A DNA stretch of 64,000 nt from Pedobacter ureilyticus (GTDB lineage Bacteria; Bacteroidota; Bacteroidia; Sphingobacteriales; Sphingobacteriaceae): contig NZ_SSHJ01000007.1 in assembly GCF_005925345.1 (NCBI RefSeq), positions 128,479-192,478 on the forward strand. Direction: 5' to 3'. The notes beneath the pieces were generated by a model. The model did no database searches. It was given only the letters and a program-made list of their open reading frames with translations, and had not been told where the DNA came from. Of the stretch, positions 16,708-25,073 are shown piece by piece. The translations under genes and the position numbers were made by a program. The first letter of the stretch is position 1. Each line of letters begins with the position of its first letter.

Positions 16708-17691
16708 CTAACGTTTCGGGCCTGTTCCAAAATTGCTTGTTTCCTGATCTGCGGATACCTGGGCATAGTCAGGCGGCTTCACGTCCTTTTTTATTTTTTC
16801 GTTATAATCTTTATGCCCTTGATATTCGTAAGAGCGGTCAACGGCATGGGGTATCTCTTTCAATAATTGAGCGGTACACCTTCTTCCCGGTCCATCATTG
16901 TCAAAATAAACATCAACTGCTGGAACATCACTAACACGTTCAATGATTTTATCCAAAAAAACTATCGTGTTTAAAATGATGACCGTAGGCATAACATGAG
17001 GCTGTTTTTCTTTTAACCAACTCAAAAAATCAAATCTTCCTTCAAACAGTACGACATGATCCGGATTTCCATCAATTACAGAAATCCCTTTGGCACCAAC
17101 ACTGCTCTTGAAACCCTTTGCATTAGAAAATTCCCAATTCCCATGTTCATTTTGCCAGCCAATGGCGTAAAATGTCCGCTGATCTCCCGTTTCGCTTTTA
17201 TGTCGGTAATAAACCTCACTTAAATAACCTTTTGCTACATCCAGGATGCCCCTTGATTTAAGATATTGGGTAAGTACATAGTTTGAGCCTATTGGCCTGG
17301 TATTTACCAATTCAAATTTGTAGCCTTCTTCTTCCTTTTCATGCGCGTACTTTACAGGTGGTATATATTCGGGGATCAATGAGGTATCCAGGTTACTGAC
17401 TTCTTTAATTTTGTGCAGGACTTCAACAAAGGTTAATTGGGGCCAATATGCCAAACCTAACTGCACAATACCGCCACCTTTAATGTTTGTTTGTCCGGGG
17501 CCACCGCGATCAATCCACTTACCGCCAGCATCCCAAACCGTAAAAGAGGGGGTATCTTTTTTGGTTTCCCGAAGCATACTGTGATAAAAGTGTTCCCTGC
17601 CAATCTTCCTTACGGGCTGATGGCCCAAACGGGACAAAAAATCGACAATGGAAATATTTTCCAATGTGGACATATCTAAAAACCCTGTCAT
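16708..17691 (-). CDS. Toprim-domain primase-like protein
   Basis: A 327-residue protein. The N-terminal part (about 10-105) resembles the zinc-finger-like CHC2 region of DnaG-type primases but lacks an obvious Cys cluster. The C-terminal toprim domain has the catalytic Glu in LFEGRFD (about 215) and the acidic DND motif (about 262-264). Such proteins are common in Bacteroidetes ICEs and may prime the complementary strand after transfer. It overlaps the upstream paralogue by 4 nt. Confidence 0.85.
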   Translation of the reverse strand: MTGFLDMSTLENISIVDFLSRLGHQPVRKIGREHFYHSMLRETKKDTPSFTVWDAGGKWIDRGGPGQTNIKGGGIVQLGLAYWPQLTFVEVLHKIKEVSNLDTSLIPEYIPPVKYAHEKEEEGYKFELVNTRPIGSNYVLTQYLKSRGILDVAKGYLSEVYYRHKSETGDQRTFYAIGWQNEHGNWEFSNAKGFKSSVGAKGISVIDGNPDHVVLFEGRFDFLSWLKEKQPHVMPTVIILNTIVFLDKIIERVSDVPAVDVYFDNDGPGRRCTAQLLKEIPHAVDRSYEYQGHKDYNEKIKKDVKPPDYAQVSADQETSNFGTGPKR

Positions 17692-18533
17692 GGCGAAACA
17701 ATAATTTTAGGTGGATTTATACCCTCAATGGAAGATAAGATCTCTGCATTCAAATGTTGTTTTCCAAAGAAAACTGCGACTTCATGAAATTTGGATGCCC
17801 GCTTTTTTGCGGCTTCTAAAAATTCAGGGGAATTTAAAATCAATATGCTGGGGCCAGGAAGTTTATTGGCAAATTTCCAGCTTAGATAGTCAAGGTAATC
17901 TTGAAACAAGATCAGGCTGCTTTCGTTGCCAGGAATAAATGTCATTCCCTTATGCCCCAAACAGCCTGAAAAATTCTTGCCCCTAACTTCCCAGCCGCCG
18001 TTTTCATTCTGCCATCCAGCTGCAAAAAAATCCTTGCGCCTGCGTTTTTCATCTACCACATAATAATAGACTTCCTTTAAATGGCCTATTGAAATTTCCC
18101 ATAATCCTTGCGATTGCAGAAAAGCCGTAATTTCTATATTACAACCAATAGGTTTTATTTCATCAATATTATAGAAAGGGATTTTCACGGCAAGTCTTTT
18201 TCTCCTGCCGTTTGTTGTTGGAATTTCAGTGGGTTGTTTTGATATTTGAAAAATTTGGCTGATTTTTTCTGTCACTTGGTCTGAATTAAGATCGGGCCAA
18301 TAGGCAACGCCAAAATCTATTACATTGCCACTTTTCTTTGTCAAACGGTCGTACCAGATATTTAACTGGTCATTTACTACCAACGTCGACTTGGTTTCGG
18401 CGCTTTTCAATACGTTAAAATAGTGATGCTCATTGCCATTGATTTTGGCTGGTTTGTGCCCCAAGTGATTTAGCAATACACATAGAGGTACCTGTTCCCT
18501 TGTGGAACCCGCATTTAAAAATGTAGTTTTCAT
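17688..18533 (-). CDS. Degenerate toprim paralogue, probably catalytically dead
   Basis: A 281-residue paralogue of the next gene. It keeps the N-terminal fold (DFGVAYWPDL matches QLGLAYWPQL), the central KEVYY and GWQNENG blocks and the toprim scaffold. However, the catalytic Glu is replaced by Gln (LFQDYLD, about 209), and the acidic DND motif is replaced by a GKQ segment (about 256). It is therefore expected to bind but not polymerise. The 4-nt overlap and shared ancestry suggest a heterodimer with the active copy (inference). Confidence 0.8.
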   Translation of the reverse strand: MKTTFLNAGSTREQVPLCVLLNHLGHKPAKINGNEHHYFNVLKSAETKSTLVVNDQLNIWYDRLTKKSGNVIDFGVAYWPDLNSDQVTEKISQIFQISKQPTEIPTTNGRRKRLAVKIPFYNIDEIKPIGCNIEITAFLQSQGLWEISIGHLKEVYYYVVDEKRRRKDFFAAGWQNENGGWEVRGKNFSGCLGHKGMTFIPGNESSLILFQDYLDYLSWKFANKLPGPSILILNSPEFLEAAKKRASKFHEVAVFFGKQHLNAEILSSIEGINPPKIIVSP

Positions 18534-18562
18534 GGTCTTATTTAAGTTTAATGGGAAATGGT

Positions 18563-18838
18563 TCAGATATATAGCATTGCATCCAGCGACTTTCGAATTG
18601 CTTCTACTTCGATACGATCAATGCGCCATGCAGCAGATTGGTTGCCGTCTTTACGTGGGGTGATTAAACCTTGATCGATCCACCTTTCAATATTCTTTCG
18701 GCCATAGCGTCTAAAAGCCTCGGACTTGTTCAAATAGGGCTTTATCTTTCCGGTCCTGGAAAGCGCTAGCTTGGCACCCATTTCGGCAGCATCCCGCAAG
18801 AGTATTCCTAGTTGGTGATCGGTTAATAAAATATTCAT
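18563..18838 (-). CDS. Small HTH DNA-binding protein, copy 2 (excisionase-like)
   Basis: A 91-residue protein with a helical N-terminus (about 5-30) and a winged-helix/MerR-like motif (SEAFRRYGRKNIERWIDQGL, about 38-57) followed by a basic wing (about 60-75). It is paralogous to the protein at 19149-19454. Small HTH proteins in this place of Bacteroidetes ICEs act as excision or transfer regulators; RteC of CTnDOT activates such genes. A 310-nt folded leader precedes it. Confidence 0.75.
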   Translation of the reverse strand: MNILLTDHQLGILLRDAAEMGAKLALSRTGKIKPYLNKSEAFRRYGRKNIERWIDQGLITPRKDGNQSAAWRIDRIEVEAIRKSLDAMLYI

Positions 18839-18860
18839 AAAGATTTAGCTTAAGAGAAAT

Positions 18861-19142
18861 GGGATGGGGAATAGAATTTCCCCTGGAGAACCGGCAACGG
18901 GTAACGAACCCGCTATAATCCGCTTTGCCGGTTTATCAATTCGGGACTACTAGCGTCGTATCCTACGATACGGGCCACTTGGGAACTATACACGATAGTT
19001 CCCTCGGCCTGCCAATGCGCTTTCAGCTATTGGTGCTTGATCCATTCCAGTTACAGGCAATGTTAGCCTGTAAAGTAGAATAGATACCTAACCTCACTTT
19101 CGCAAAATTTCCCGGCTCTTAGGCGGGTTAATGCTTCATCCC
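18861..19142. ncRNA. Candidate structured RNA between the two HTH genes
   Basis: About 282 nt of non-coding sequence hold at least seven perfect stems, closed by GGGATG (18861-18866) with CATCCC (19137-19142). Inside are AACCGGCAA (18889-18897) with 18925-18933, enclosing CGGGT/ACCCG; TCGTA/TACGA (18956-18968); GGCC (18973-18976) with 19006-19009, enclosing GGGAACTAT (18981-18989) with 18995-19003; CCAAT/ATTGG (19012-19033); TTACAGGC (19051-19058) with 19066-19073; and CCCG/CGGG (19111-19127). The strand is uncertain; flanking genes suggest minus. It could be a leader of the HTH gene or a free RNA. I do not recognise a known family. Confidence 0.6.
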
Positions 19143-19148
19143 TATACG

Positions 19149-19454
19149 TCAAAGACCTTTGGGAAATGAAGTAGCTTGCCTATCTGCCACAGGCAAATAG
19201 GTAATCCGGTTGCTTTTAGCAGCAATTGCCTCTAACTTAGCCCGGTCAAGGGATTTTCTGGAACCTCTTTCATTGCTTTGGATTGGACTTATCAGACCTT
19301 CACTGATCCAACGGTCCACATTGCCACGGCCAAAAAGCCTGTAGGCTTCTGCCTTGCTAAGCTGCTCCTGTAGCTGCCCACTCTCTAACAAGGCATTATT
19401 AACCCCTTGTTCAGTGGCATTTTTCAACAGATAAAACAGGTCTTTCAGCTTCAT
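19149..19454 (-). CDS. Small HTH DNA-binding protein, copy 1 (excisionase-like)
   Basis: A 101-residue paralogue of the HTH protein at 18563-18838, with the same helical N-terminus and winged-helix block (AEAYRLFGRGNVDRWISEGL, about 35-54) and a different C-terminal tail of about 20 residues. It is the first gene after rteC, from which a hairpin separates it. It is likely an excisionase-like or regulatory DNA-binding protein of the element. The stop codon is only 6 nt from the structured stretch. Confidence 0.75.
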   Translation of the reverse strand: MKLKDLFYLLKNATEQGVNNALLESGQLQEQLSKAEAYRLFGRGNVDRWISEGLISPIQSNERGSRKSLDRAKLEAIAAKSNRITYLPVADRQATSFPKGL

Positions 19455-19528
19455 AAGAGTTCCTTAAAATGTTGGTTTAACTATCATTTCCGGAACAAAG
19501 CAAAAAATTAGAGGGGGGCTAAAACAGT

Positions 19529-19563
19529 GACAGGGGATGACCAAAAGATGGTCACCCCCTGTC
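19529..19563 (-). terminator. Hairpin between rteC and the first HTH gene
   Basis: A strong GC-rich stem (GACAGGGG, 19529-19536, with CCCCTGTC, 19556-19563) extends inward as TGACC with GGTCA after one mismatch. On the minus strand it lies 28 nt after the rteC stop. It has no clear T run, so it may be a weak terminator, an mRNA-stabilising element or an operator. Confidence 0.5.
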
Positions 19564-19591
19564 TAACTCTTATATCAAAAAGAGTAAAATA

Positions 19592-20758
19592 TCAATTTTT
19601 ATAATTGGAAAGGTTGTAATTTTCGTTTAGCCAATTGAGCATTCCAATAAGATGGCCTTTTAGTTTTTGTGCGGTTGAAAATTCAACGTCTGTAGATTTT
19701 TTTCGTAAACTTTCTGCCGATATAAAAGATGTCTGCGGTGTAGAAAAATGTGTTGCAAAGAAATTGAATAATTCGCCAATGTTTTCTTTCGGCAATAAGC
19801 CTTTTTCAATTAGGACACGAATAAACAAGCTAAGCTGCGGCACAGATAAAAATACCTTTAGTCTGCCTTTTGTTTTTGGACCTTTATCATCTTCGATAAT
19901 AATCCTGCGTAAATCAATGACCTCTTTTAGGCTTTGTTTCTTTTGGGAAAGAAAAGTTTTGAATTGGCCTTCAATGGATGATAAGGATGAAAACATCTTT
20001 AATTTACTTTCGGGAAGGCCGTAAAACCGATCCTGTTCAGATATTATTACTTGGAGCTGGTCGTGAAGATCTGGCACAGCTTTAAGCCTGTTGTTTAGAT
20101 CGCTCGTATAGTAATAAAAAAAGTCCCTGGGATTAAAGCCATGCAAAAACAAAATCTTTATCAGTTCTAAAGTATCGAAAACATCGGTGCACTCGATTTC
20201 CTTTATAAGGTTTATGATATAATCAATCTCATACCTTGTAATTTCTTTTTTGTTTATAAAAAGATACAGATCTCTTATAAGCAGATCATATAATTTTTTA
20301 TCAATTTGAGACTGATTTAGAATTATGGAAAAATTACCAAAAGCTCCCTTAATCTGCATCTTTAATATCCCCATACCATACTTTGTAATTGGGATTTCAT
20401 GGTAAATTTCAGGTACGACTTGTTGAACCTTGTCGATAACTTTTTCAAGTGCATCCAAAAAATGTAGATAGACCTGCCTAAGGTTAGAGGAACTTATTTT
20501 TCTTTTCCAGCTTGGAGATAACCGAAACAGGTAACTATAAATTGTATTACTAAGACTGACGAATTGTCTAGCCTGCACTAGGATACGCTTTCGTGAAAAG
20601 TTCGCTTCGATGAAAAAAAGCTTGAGGTCTTTATTTAGTTGGTTTAAAAAGCCATTTTCCAGTTTTACAAGGTCATCACTAGTAATTGTGTCATTAACTA
20701 ATGCTTTTGGATGAATAATTTCATCGGTCCAGTTAAATATTTTAAAAGACTTATTCAT
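19592..20758 (-). CDS. rteC: RteC-like regulator of ICE excision
   Basis: A 388-residue, largely helical protein whose C-terminal 120 residues match the RteC pattern (a predicted winged-helix segment near 295-320, then a F-ATHFST...ISAESLRKKS block near 340-365). RteC of CTnDOT is a transcription activator of the excision operon and binds inverted repeats upstream of its target. Here it lies directly upstream of two small HTH genes, a parallel arrangement. The region in front of it contains interleaved inverted repeats that could be its operators (inference). Confidence 0.8.
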   Translation of the reverse strand: MNKSFKIFNWTDEIIHPKALVNDTITSDDLVKLENGFLNQLNKDLKLFFIEANFSRKRILVQARQFVSLSNTIYSYLFRLSPSWKRKISSSNLRQVYLHFLDALEKVIDKVQQVVPEIYHEIPITKYGMGILKMQIKGAFGNFSIILNQSQIDKKLYDLLIRDLYLFINKKEITRYEIDYIINLIKEIECTDVFDTLELIKILFLHGFNPRDFFYYYTSDLNNRLKAVPDLHDQLQVIISEQDRFYGLPESKLKMFSSLSSIEGQFKTFLSQKKQSLKEVIDLRRIIIEDDKGPKTKGRLKVFLSVPQLSLFIRVLIEKGLLPKENIGELFNFFATHFSTPQTSFISAESLRKKSTDVEFSTAQKLKGHLIGMLNWLNENYNLSNYKN

Positions 20759-20803
20759 GATAGGGATTTTTAAGATGTTTAAATACTGGCAAAATGAAAG
20801 GCC

Positions 20804-20888
20804 TTGTTTTGCATCTCAAAAATGTAAACTCTCTATTTACAATAAAATAGGGCAAAACAACCAAAAAATGTAAATAGTGGTTTTGCCC
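20804..20888. promoter_or_regulatory. Interleaved inverted repeats upstream of rteC
   Basis: CTATTTACA (20833-20841) is inverted at 20869-20877, and GGGCAAAAC (20850-20858) is inverted at 20880-20888. The pairs interleave in A-B-A'-B' order, which as RNA would be a pseudoknot and as DNA two overlapping operators. TGTAAA (20823-20828) and TTGTTTTGC (20804-20812) are further partial copies. The site lies within 130 bp of the rteC start. Confidence 0.5.
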
Positions 20889-21004
20889 CATCATTAGTGT
20901 TTAGAATTTTAGTTTTAAATTTGATGGGTAGATGGTTAGATAATATTTGTACATCTGTTAGCAATAGTAGCATATCTTATTGACAGGGTTAACATAGGGG
21001 ACAG
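20889..21004. other. Non-coding stretch between operator repeats and terminator
   Basis: AT-rich sequence without a supported gene. I see no further strong hairpin in it. It may contain the rteC promoter, but no clear TAnnTTTG box facing rteC was found. Confidence 0.4.
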
Positions 21005-21043
21005 AAAAGAAAAGCGGAGCATATTCCTCCGAATACCTCCGCT
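21004..21043 (-). terminator. Intrinsic terminator after the 130-residue protein
   Basis: The stem AGCGGAG (21013-21019) with CTCCGCT (21037-21043) is followed on the minus strand by a T-rich run. It ends the transcript of the gene at 21105-21497 and isolates rteC from it. Confidence 0.75.
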
Positions 21044-21104
21044 AAAATTAACGCTCTCACGAGCTAATATAGTGAAACTGGTGTTAGTACCAAATTACCT
21101 GTAC

Positions 21105-21497
21105 CTATATATTTGGATAACTGATCGTGAAGTCCAGTTTTTCAGCTTTTTCAAATCCATCTTGTTCAGAAAAACTGCTTATACTCCTTTTATCCAAGTC
21201 TAAAAGCTTGCCCCTGTCTCCATCAGCCGAATTTTTAGCCTGGTCTTTGAATAGTGCAATTGGCAATCGGTTTTCAAGAAAGTACTTGGTTTCTACTTGC
21301 GCATCATCAATCCATCTTTGATCAATTCCATCCAGGTATACAATTTGGGTTTCGGTCAACTCAAAGTGGTTCTTGATCCAAAGTCGAAAATCGGCACCAG
21401 CAGCATCAGCTTCAATTTGCAATTCAGCTTGTGGCAAAGCATACAATTCATTAATCAGGTCTTGCGCCCCAGCGGTTGTTAAAGGGAATTTAGTCAT
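21105..21497 (-). CDS. Hypothetical 130-residue protein
   Basis: A small, acidic protein with no signal peptide or membrane segment. It is largely helical in residues 10-75, and its Asp/Ser/Lys-rich C-terminus looks unstructured. I do not recognise it. It is a single-gene unit with its own terminator, divergent from the LytTR gene by 222 bp, and it opens the accessory part of the ICE. Confidence 0.6.
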   Translation of the reverse strand: MTKFPLTTAGAQDLINELYALPQAELQIEADAAGADFRLWIKNHFELTETQIVYLDGIDQRWIDDAQVETKYFLENRLPIALFKDQAKNSADGDRGKLLDLDKRSISSFSEQDGFEKAEKLDFTISYPNI

Positions 21498-21719
21498 GTT
21501 ATTATATATTTAGTTAACGTAAAAATGCGCTTAGGGATTGAGAAGCATCAATCTGGCCCAAAACTATTCACAATGGGAAGCAATAAAAACTTTTGGGAAT
21601 AGCGTAAATGGTGAATGGTAGTTTTAGATTGGCGAATGGTAGATAAGGATTAGTTTTTTGAAAAAAGCTGATAAAAAAAAGTTGCTTATTTTTGTGTATC
21701 ATACACCTATTGACCAAAT

Positions 21720-22613
21720 ATGAATACAAAAATTATCGCAATCGACAACCAAAAAAAAGTAAAATATCTTCATTGGGGCATAATTTTGCTCATCGCCCTG
21801 ATCATCTCCCATGTAATAGTAGTTGAAAGCCAAATGAAACCAGTACTGGTTTTGGTGCATCAGTATAATTATAAGGTAGCAATGGCTTTTAGTTGGCCTT
21901 TCACATTTTTGCTAATGCTGTGGATACATTTCTGCACCAAGAAACTTGATGTTTATGTACCCTGGACCTCCAAATGGGGTTGGCGTTTAGGTCTGCAATT
22001 CATCTTAGGGGTTTTGTTGGTACTGACATTGGATTACGCCGTGGTTAAGTCTTACTTTATAGCATTTGGTCAAGACTTTAAAAAAAGCGGATACATGGAA
22101 ATAGAATTTCCAATTGTAAGATGGATGGTATTGTTCATGAATGTATTATATATAGCATGGTTTTTCATTATTAATTTTCGGAACAGTACCAGAATGAACG
22201 ATGGCTTAAAAGATTATATAGCAAACCTGAATGACCAAAAGGAAAAGGCCCGTTTCTATGCACAAAAAATAGAGGCAAAACTCGGAAAGAAAATTATACA
22301 GGTTGAGCTTAACGAAGTCGCTTGTTTTGAACGTGAAGAAAATATAGGCTATGTTTATCTTTTGGATGGGCGTAAATTTAATGTGGATTTAAAGCTTAGT
22401 GAATTGGCAACGCTCTTAGACAGCTTTCCCTTCTACCAGATTAACCGCTCGGTGATGATTTCATTTTCTGCAATAGAGGGCTATGAGAAAGTTAAGAACA
22501 AACAGGCAAAAATTATCTTAAAAGATTTTCTCGAACTGGACGTATCGTTATTGGTAAGCCGAGACAGATTTGAGGGATTTAAAAAACGATTTGATCTTTT
22601 CAAGCTTTCCTAA
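21720..22613 (+). CDS. Membrane-anchored LytTR-type transcription regulator
   Basis: A 297-residue protein with four membrane helices in its N-terminal half (about 18-38, 50-70, 90-108, 135-155), a short coiled linker (about 165-190) and a C-terminal LytTR DNA-binding domain (about 192-292; INRSVMIS lies at about 241-248). There is no receiver domain, so the membrane part probably senses the signal directly. A TATTTTTG box (21687-21694) lies 26 bp upstream and may be the promoter. Confidence 0.85.
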   Translation: MNTKIIAIDNQKKVKYLHWGIILLIALIISHVIVVESQMKPVLVLVHQYNYKVAMAFSWPFTFLLMLWIHFCTKKLDVYVPWTSKWGWRLGLQFILGVLLVLTLDYAVVKSYFIAFGQDFKKSGYMEIEFPIVRWMVLFMNVLYIAWFFIINFRNSTRMNDGLKDYIANLNDQKEKARFYAQKIEAKLGKKIIQVELNEVACFEREENIGYVYLLDGRKFNVDLKLSELATLLDSFPFYQINRSVMISFSAIEGYEKVKNKQAKIILKDFLELDVSLLVSRDRFEGFKKRFDLFKLS

Positions 22614-22785
22614 ATATTTAGTTGTCCTGCTACGGATCACCACCTTAAAACTACCAATCAGCATTTTTAGCAACAAAATAATTTAGATTTTATAAGAAAA
22701 TAGCCAATTTTCCATTTAATCATCATGGTTACACCATGTCATGTGAAAATTCATTTTTTCGCGTGATCCCTATTTTGTTATGTTT

Positions 22786-23352
22786 ATGTCAGGTGCATTA
22801 AAGGAAAAAGAAAGAATTGTCCAAATTCTGCTTGAAGCTTTTGAACGCAACAAAAGCGTTAATTATATATGTTGCAATGATGGTCTTCGTTACCAGCGGA
22901 TCAGGTTACTTATGGAATATGCTTACGATGTTTGTAAAAAATACGGCAAGGTATATTTATCAGATAATAAGAATGCCTGTGCACTAATTTTGCTCCCAGC
23001 AAAAAAAACATTTTCGTTTCAGTCCATCATTTGGGATATTAAGTTGGTACTTAAGGTTATTGGACTTAATCATGTGCGTAAAGTATTAAGACGCGAACAG
23101 GAAATAAAAAAGCATCATCCTAAGTATCCTTTTTTTTATCTCTGGTTTATTGGTGTACTTCCGTCCCAACAGGGATCAGGAAACGGAACCTCATTGTTAC
23201 AACAGGTGCTTAACGATGCAAGGGACATGGGACTCCAAGTATATCTAGAAACCTCTACTTTGGAAAACCTTCCCTGGTATAAAGGTTTCAATTTCAAAAT
23301 TTATGGTGAACTGGATTTTGGCTATAGGTTTTTCTTACTTAAAAAATCATAG
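22786..23352 (+). CDS. GNAT-family acetyltransferase
   Basis: From the second ATG (22786) the protein has 188 residues; an ATG at 22780 is also possible. The acetyl-CoA-binding motif A (GVLPSQQGSGNGTSLLQ) is at about residues 122-138, followed by the usual YLETS strand (near 152-156) and the NLPWY segment. This marks a GNAT N-acetyltransferase. The substrate is unknown; the layout resembles the small-molecule GNAT group of Bacteroidetes. It lies in a plus-strand run with regulators. Confidence 0.8.
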   Translation: MSGALKEKERIVQILLEAFERNKSVNYICCNDGLRYQRIRLLMEYAYDVCKKYGKVYLSDNKNACALILLPAKKTFSFQSIIWDIKLVLKVIGLNHVRKVLRREQEIKKHHPKYPFFYLWFIGVLPSQQGSGNGTSLLQQVLNDARDMGLQVYLETSTLENLPWYKGFNFKIYGELDFGYRFFLLKKS

Positions 23353-23387
23353 CCTAATGAATAGAAGATGTCTAAATAAATTGAGAT

Positions 23388-24335
23388 ATGGTAGTTTTCA
23401 ATTCAGAATTACATGTGCTTACTTTCGTTTTTTGCCTCCTAGAGTTTGGAATGTGCTTTTACCAACTGATTTATTGGCTGTCACATCCTAAGGACAAACG
23501 TAGGTTATGGTATCTAATCCTGTTATTGCTGCTGCTTAACTATAACATAACAGGTGGATTGTTTCCCGATCCGCAATTTAAACTTTCCATTCAAGTACAA
23601 AATATTATTGCCTATGGAAGTGGTTTTTTAATGGCCTCTTATTTTCCATTCTATTTTTATAAGGCCTTTAACTTGGAAACTATACGATTTCATGCTTTTT
23701 ACGGGGTACTGTTATTCCTGCTTATACCATATATTATTTATTTCGTTATTATTTATCCCTTGAAAGGGAATTTAGCTTATGCCACAAGTTATGGACTAAT
23801 AGTTCCTGCCCTTTATTCTATTGTAGTGGTTTATGATCTGTTGCGTGCCATTAGGATTAAAATAAAAAAGCGAAAATCTTCGCCGTACCCTTATAAATGG
23901 CTCGAAATGTTTTGGGTGTATGCCGCTGTTAGTCCCTGGGTTTTCATGTCTGCCTTTGCCTATTTTAACATAACGCAATGGATAGAAGTTTTGGTTACCA
24001 ACCTGGGCTTTGTGATTATTACCTTATTATTTATTGCAAAGTCGATCAAAGATAGCAGAATGGAAGATGCCAAGAAACTTGCTATGGAAAATGAGAAAGC
24101 GGAGCTGTTTGAACATTATTGCGAGGATTTCAATTTAAGCAAAAGGGAAAGGGAAATTGCCTTGCTCTTATGCAAGGGACTTACTTATAGAGAAATTGCA
24201 GATACGCTTTTTATTTCGGAGAGTACAGTCAACAACCATGTACAGCATATTTTTTTTAAGACGGAAGTGAATAGAAAAATGGAACTACAGCAGAAACTAG
24301 GTTTTATTTATGTGGTTAATACCTATGGAAAGTGA
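23388..24335 (+). CDS. Membrane protein with C-terminal LuxR-type HTH
   Basis: A 315-residue protein with about seven membrane helices in residues 8-225 and a LuxR/GerE-type DNA-binding domain at 245-305 (KREREIALLLCKGLTYREIA, then STVNNHV). Proteins of this build are one-component regulators that sense a signal in or through the membrane. The frame is confirmed by the intact HTH. The next gene starts inside its end, so both are co-translated. Confidence 0.85.
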   Translation: MVVFNSELHVLTFVFCLLEFGMCFYQLIYWLSHPKDKRRLWYLILLLLLLNYNITGGLFPDPQFKLSIQVQNIIAYGSGFLMASYFPFYFYKAFNLETIRFHAFYGVLLFLLIPYIIYFVIIYPLKGNLAYATSYGLIVPALYSIVVVYDLLRAIRIKIKKRKSSPYPYKWLEMFWVYAAVSPWVFMSAFAYFNITQWIEVLVTNLGFVIITLLFIAKSIKDSRMEDAKKLAMENEKAELFEHYCEDFNLSKREREIALLLCKGLTYREIADTLFISESTVNNHVQHIFFKTEVNRKMELQQKLGFIYVVNTYGK

Positions 24336-24918
24336 TAGATATAAGGTTCATATAGATAGACTTTTGGATATTCTATACGGCTGGGTACCTTTTTCTGTAA
24401 CCTTTAGGGTTGCATTGGCCGATTTGTTAAAAGGTCAAAATGAAACTCCAAAATCATTGCTATTAACTCCACCTGAATATGCAATAAGAGCCTGGTTCAG
24501 CATAAACTGTTATGTTGTAGCCTATGCCTATAATGAAAGTGGTGATCTGAATGTTGTAAGGATCTATATGCCTGATGATATATTTACTGATCTAAATAGT
24601 TTTTTCCAAAACAAACCCGCAAAATTAAGACTTATGATTATTCAGGGCGAAGATCTGCTCTTTATAAAAAAGGAAGGATTTAACACCTTAAAATCCTTTC
24701 CGGAAACATTTGACCTGGTACAATATGTAATGCTGATGGAACAGGAAATAGAAGCCTGGCGTGTATGGATAATGACGCTAAAAGATGAACAAAAAATAGA
24801 GCAGTTTAGCCTACGCTATCCCATGAACCAATTGCCCAACCATATCTGTGCTTCATTTTTGCAAATGACCCCTTCTCGATATTCTGCGGCGAAAGCAAAT
24901 TTTAATCGCAACAACTGA
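24325..24918 (+). CDS. Crp/Fnr-like regulator with a degenerate cNMP domain
   Basis: From the ATG at 24325 the protein has 197 residues. An N-terminal beta-rich part (about 45-120) corresponds to a cyclic-nucleotide-binding fold, and the C-terminal end carries a helix-turn-helix (ICASFLQMTPSRYSAAKANF, about 174-193), as in Bacteroidetes Crp-like proteins. The usual cNMP-binding Glu-Arg signature is not evident, so it may not bind a nucleotide. It overlaps the LuxR-type gene by 11 nt. Confidence 0.6.
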   Translation: MESDRYKVHIDRLLDILYGWVPFSVTFRVALADLLKGQNETPKSLLLTPPEYAIRAWFSINCYVVAYAYNESGDLNVVRIYMPDDIFTDLNSFFQNKPAKLRLMIIQGEDLLFIKKEGFNTLKSFPETFDLVQYVMLMEQEIEAWRVWIMTLKDEQKIEQFSLRYPMNQLPNHICASFLQMTPSRYSAAKANFNRNN

Positions 24919-25073
24919 GATTTCTAGGATTAAGAGACTTTATATACAAAAAATATTTACTTTTAAAAAGTCCGACGGGATATTTTTTCCATTTTTTTTC
25001 ATCAGAGATTTACATTGTTAACGCAAAATGCTGTAACAAGACTAACCAAAATAGAAAATTAGATACGGTAGCA

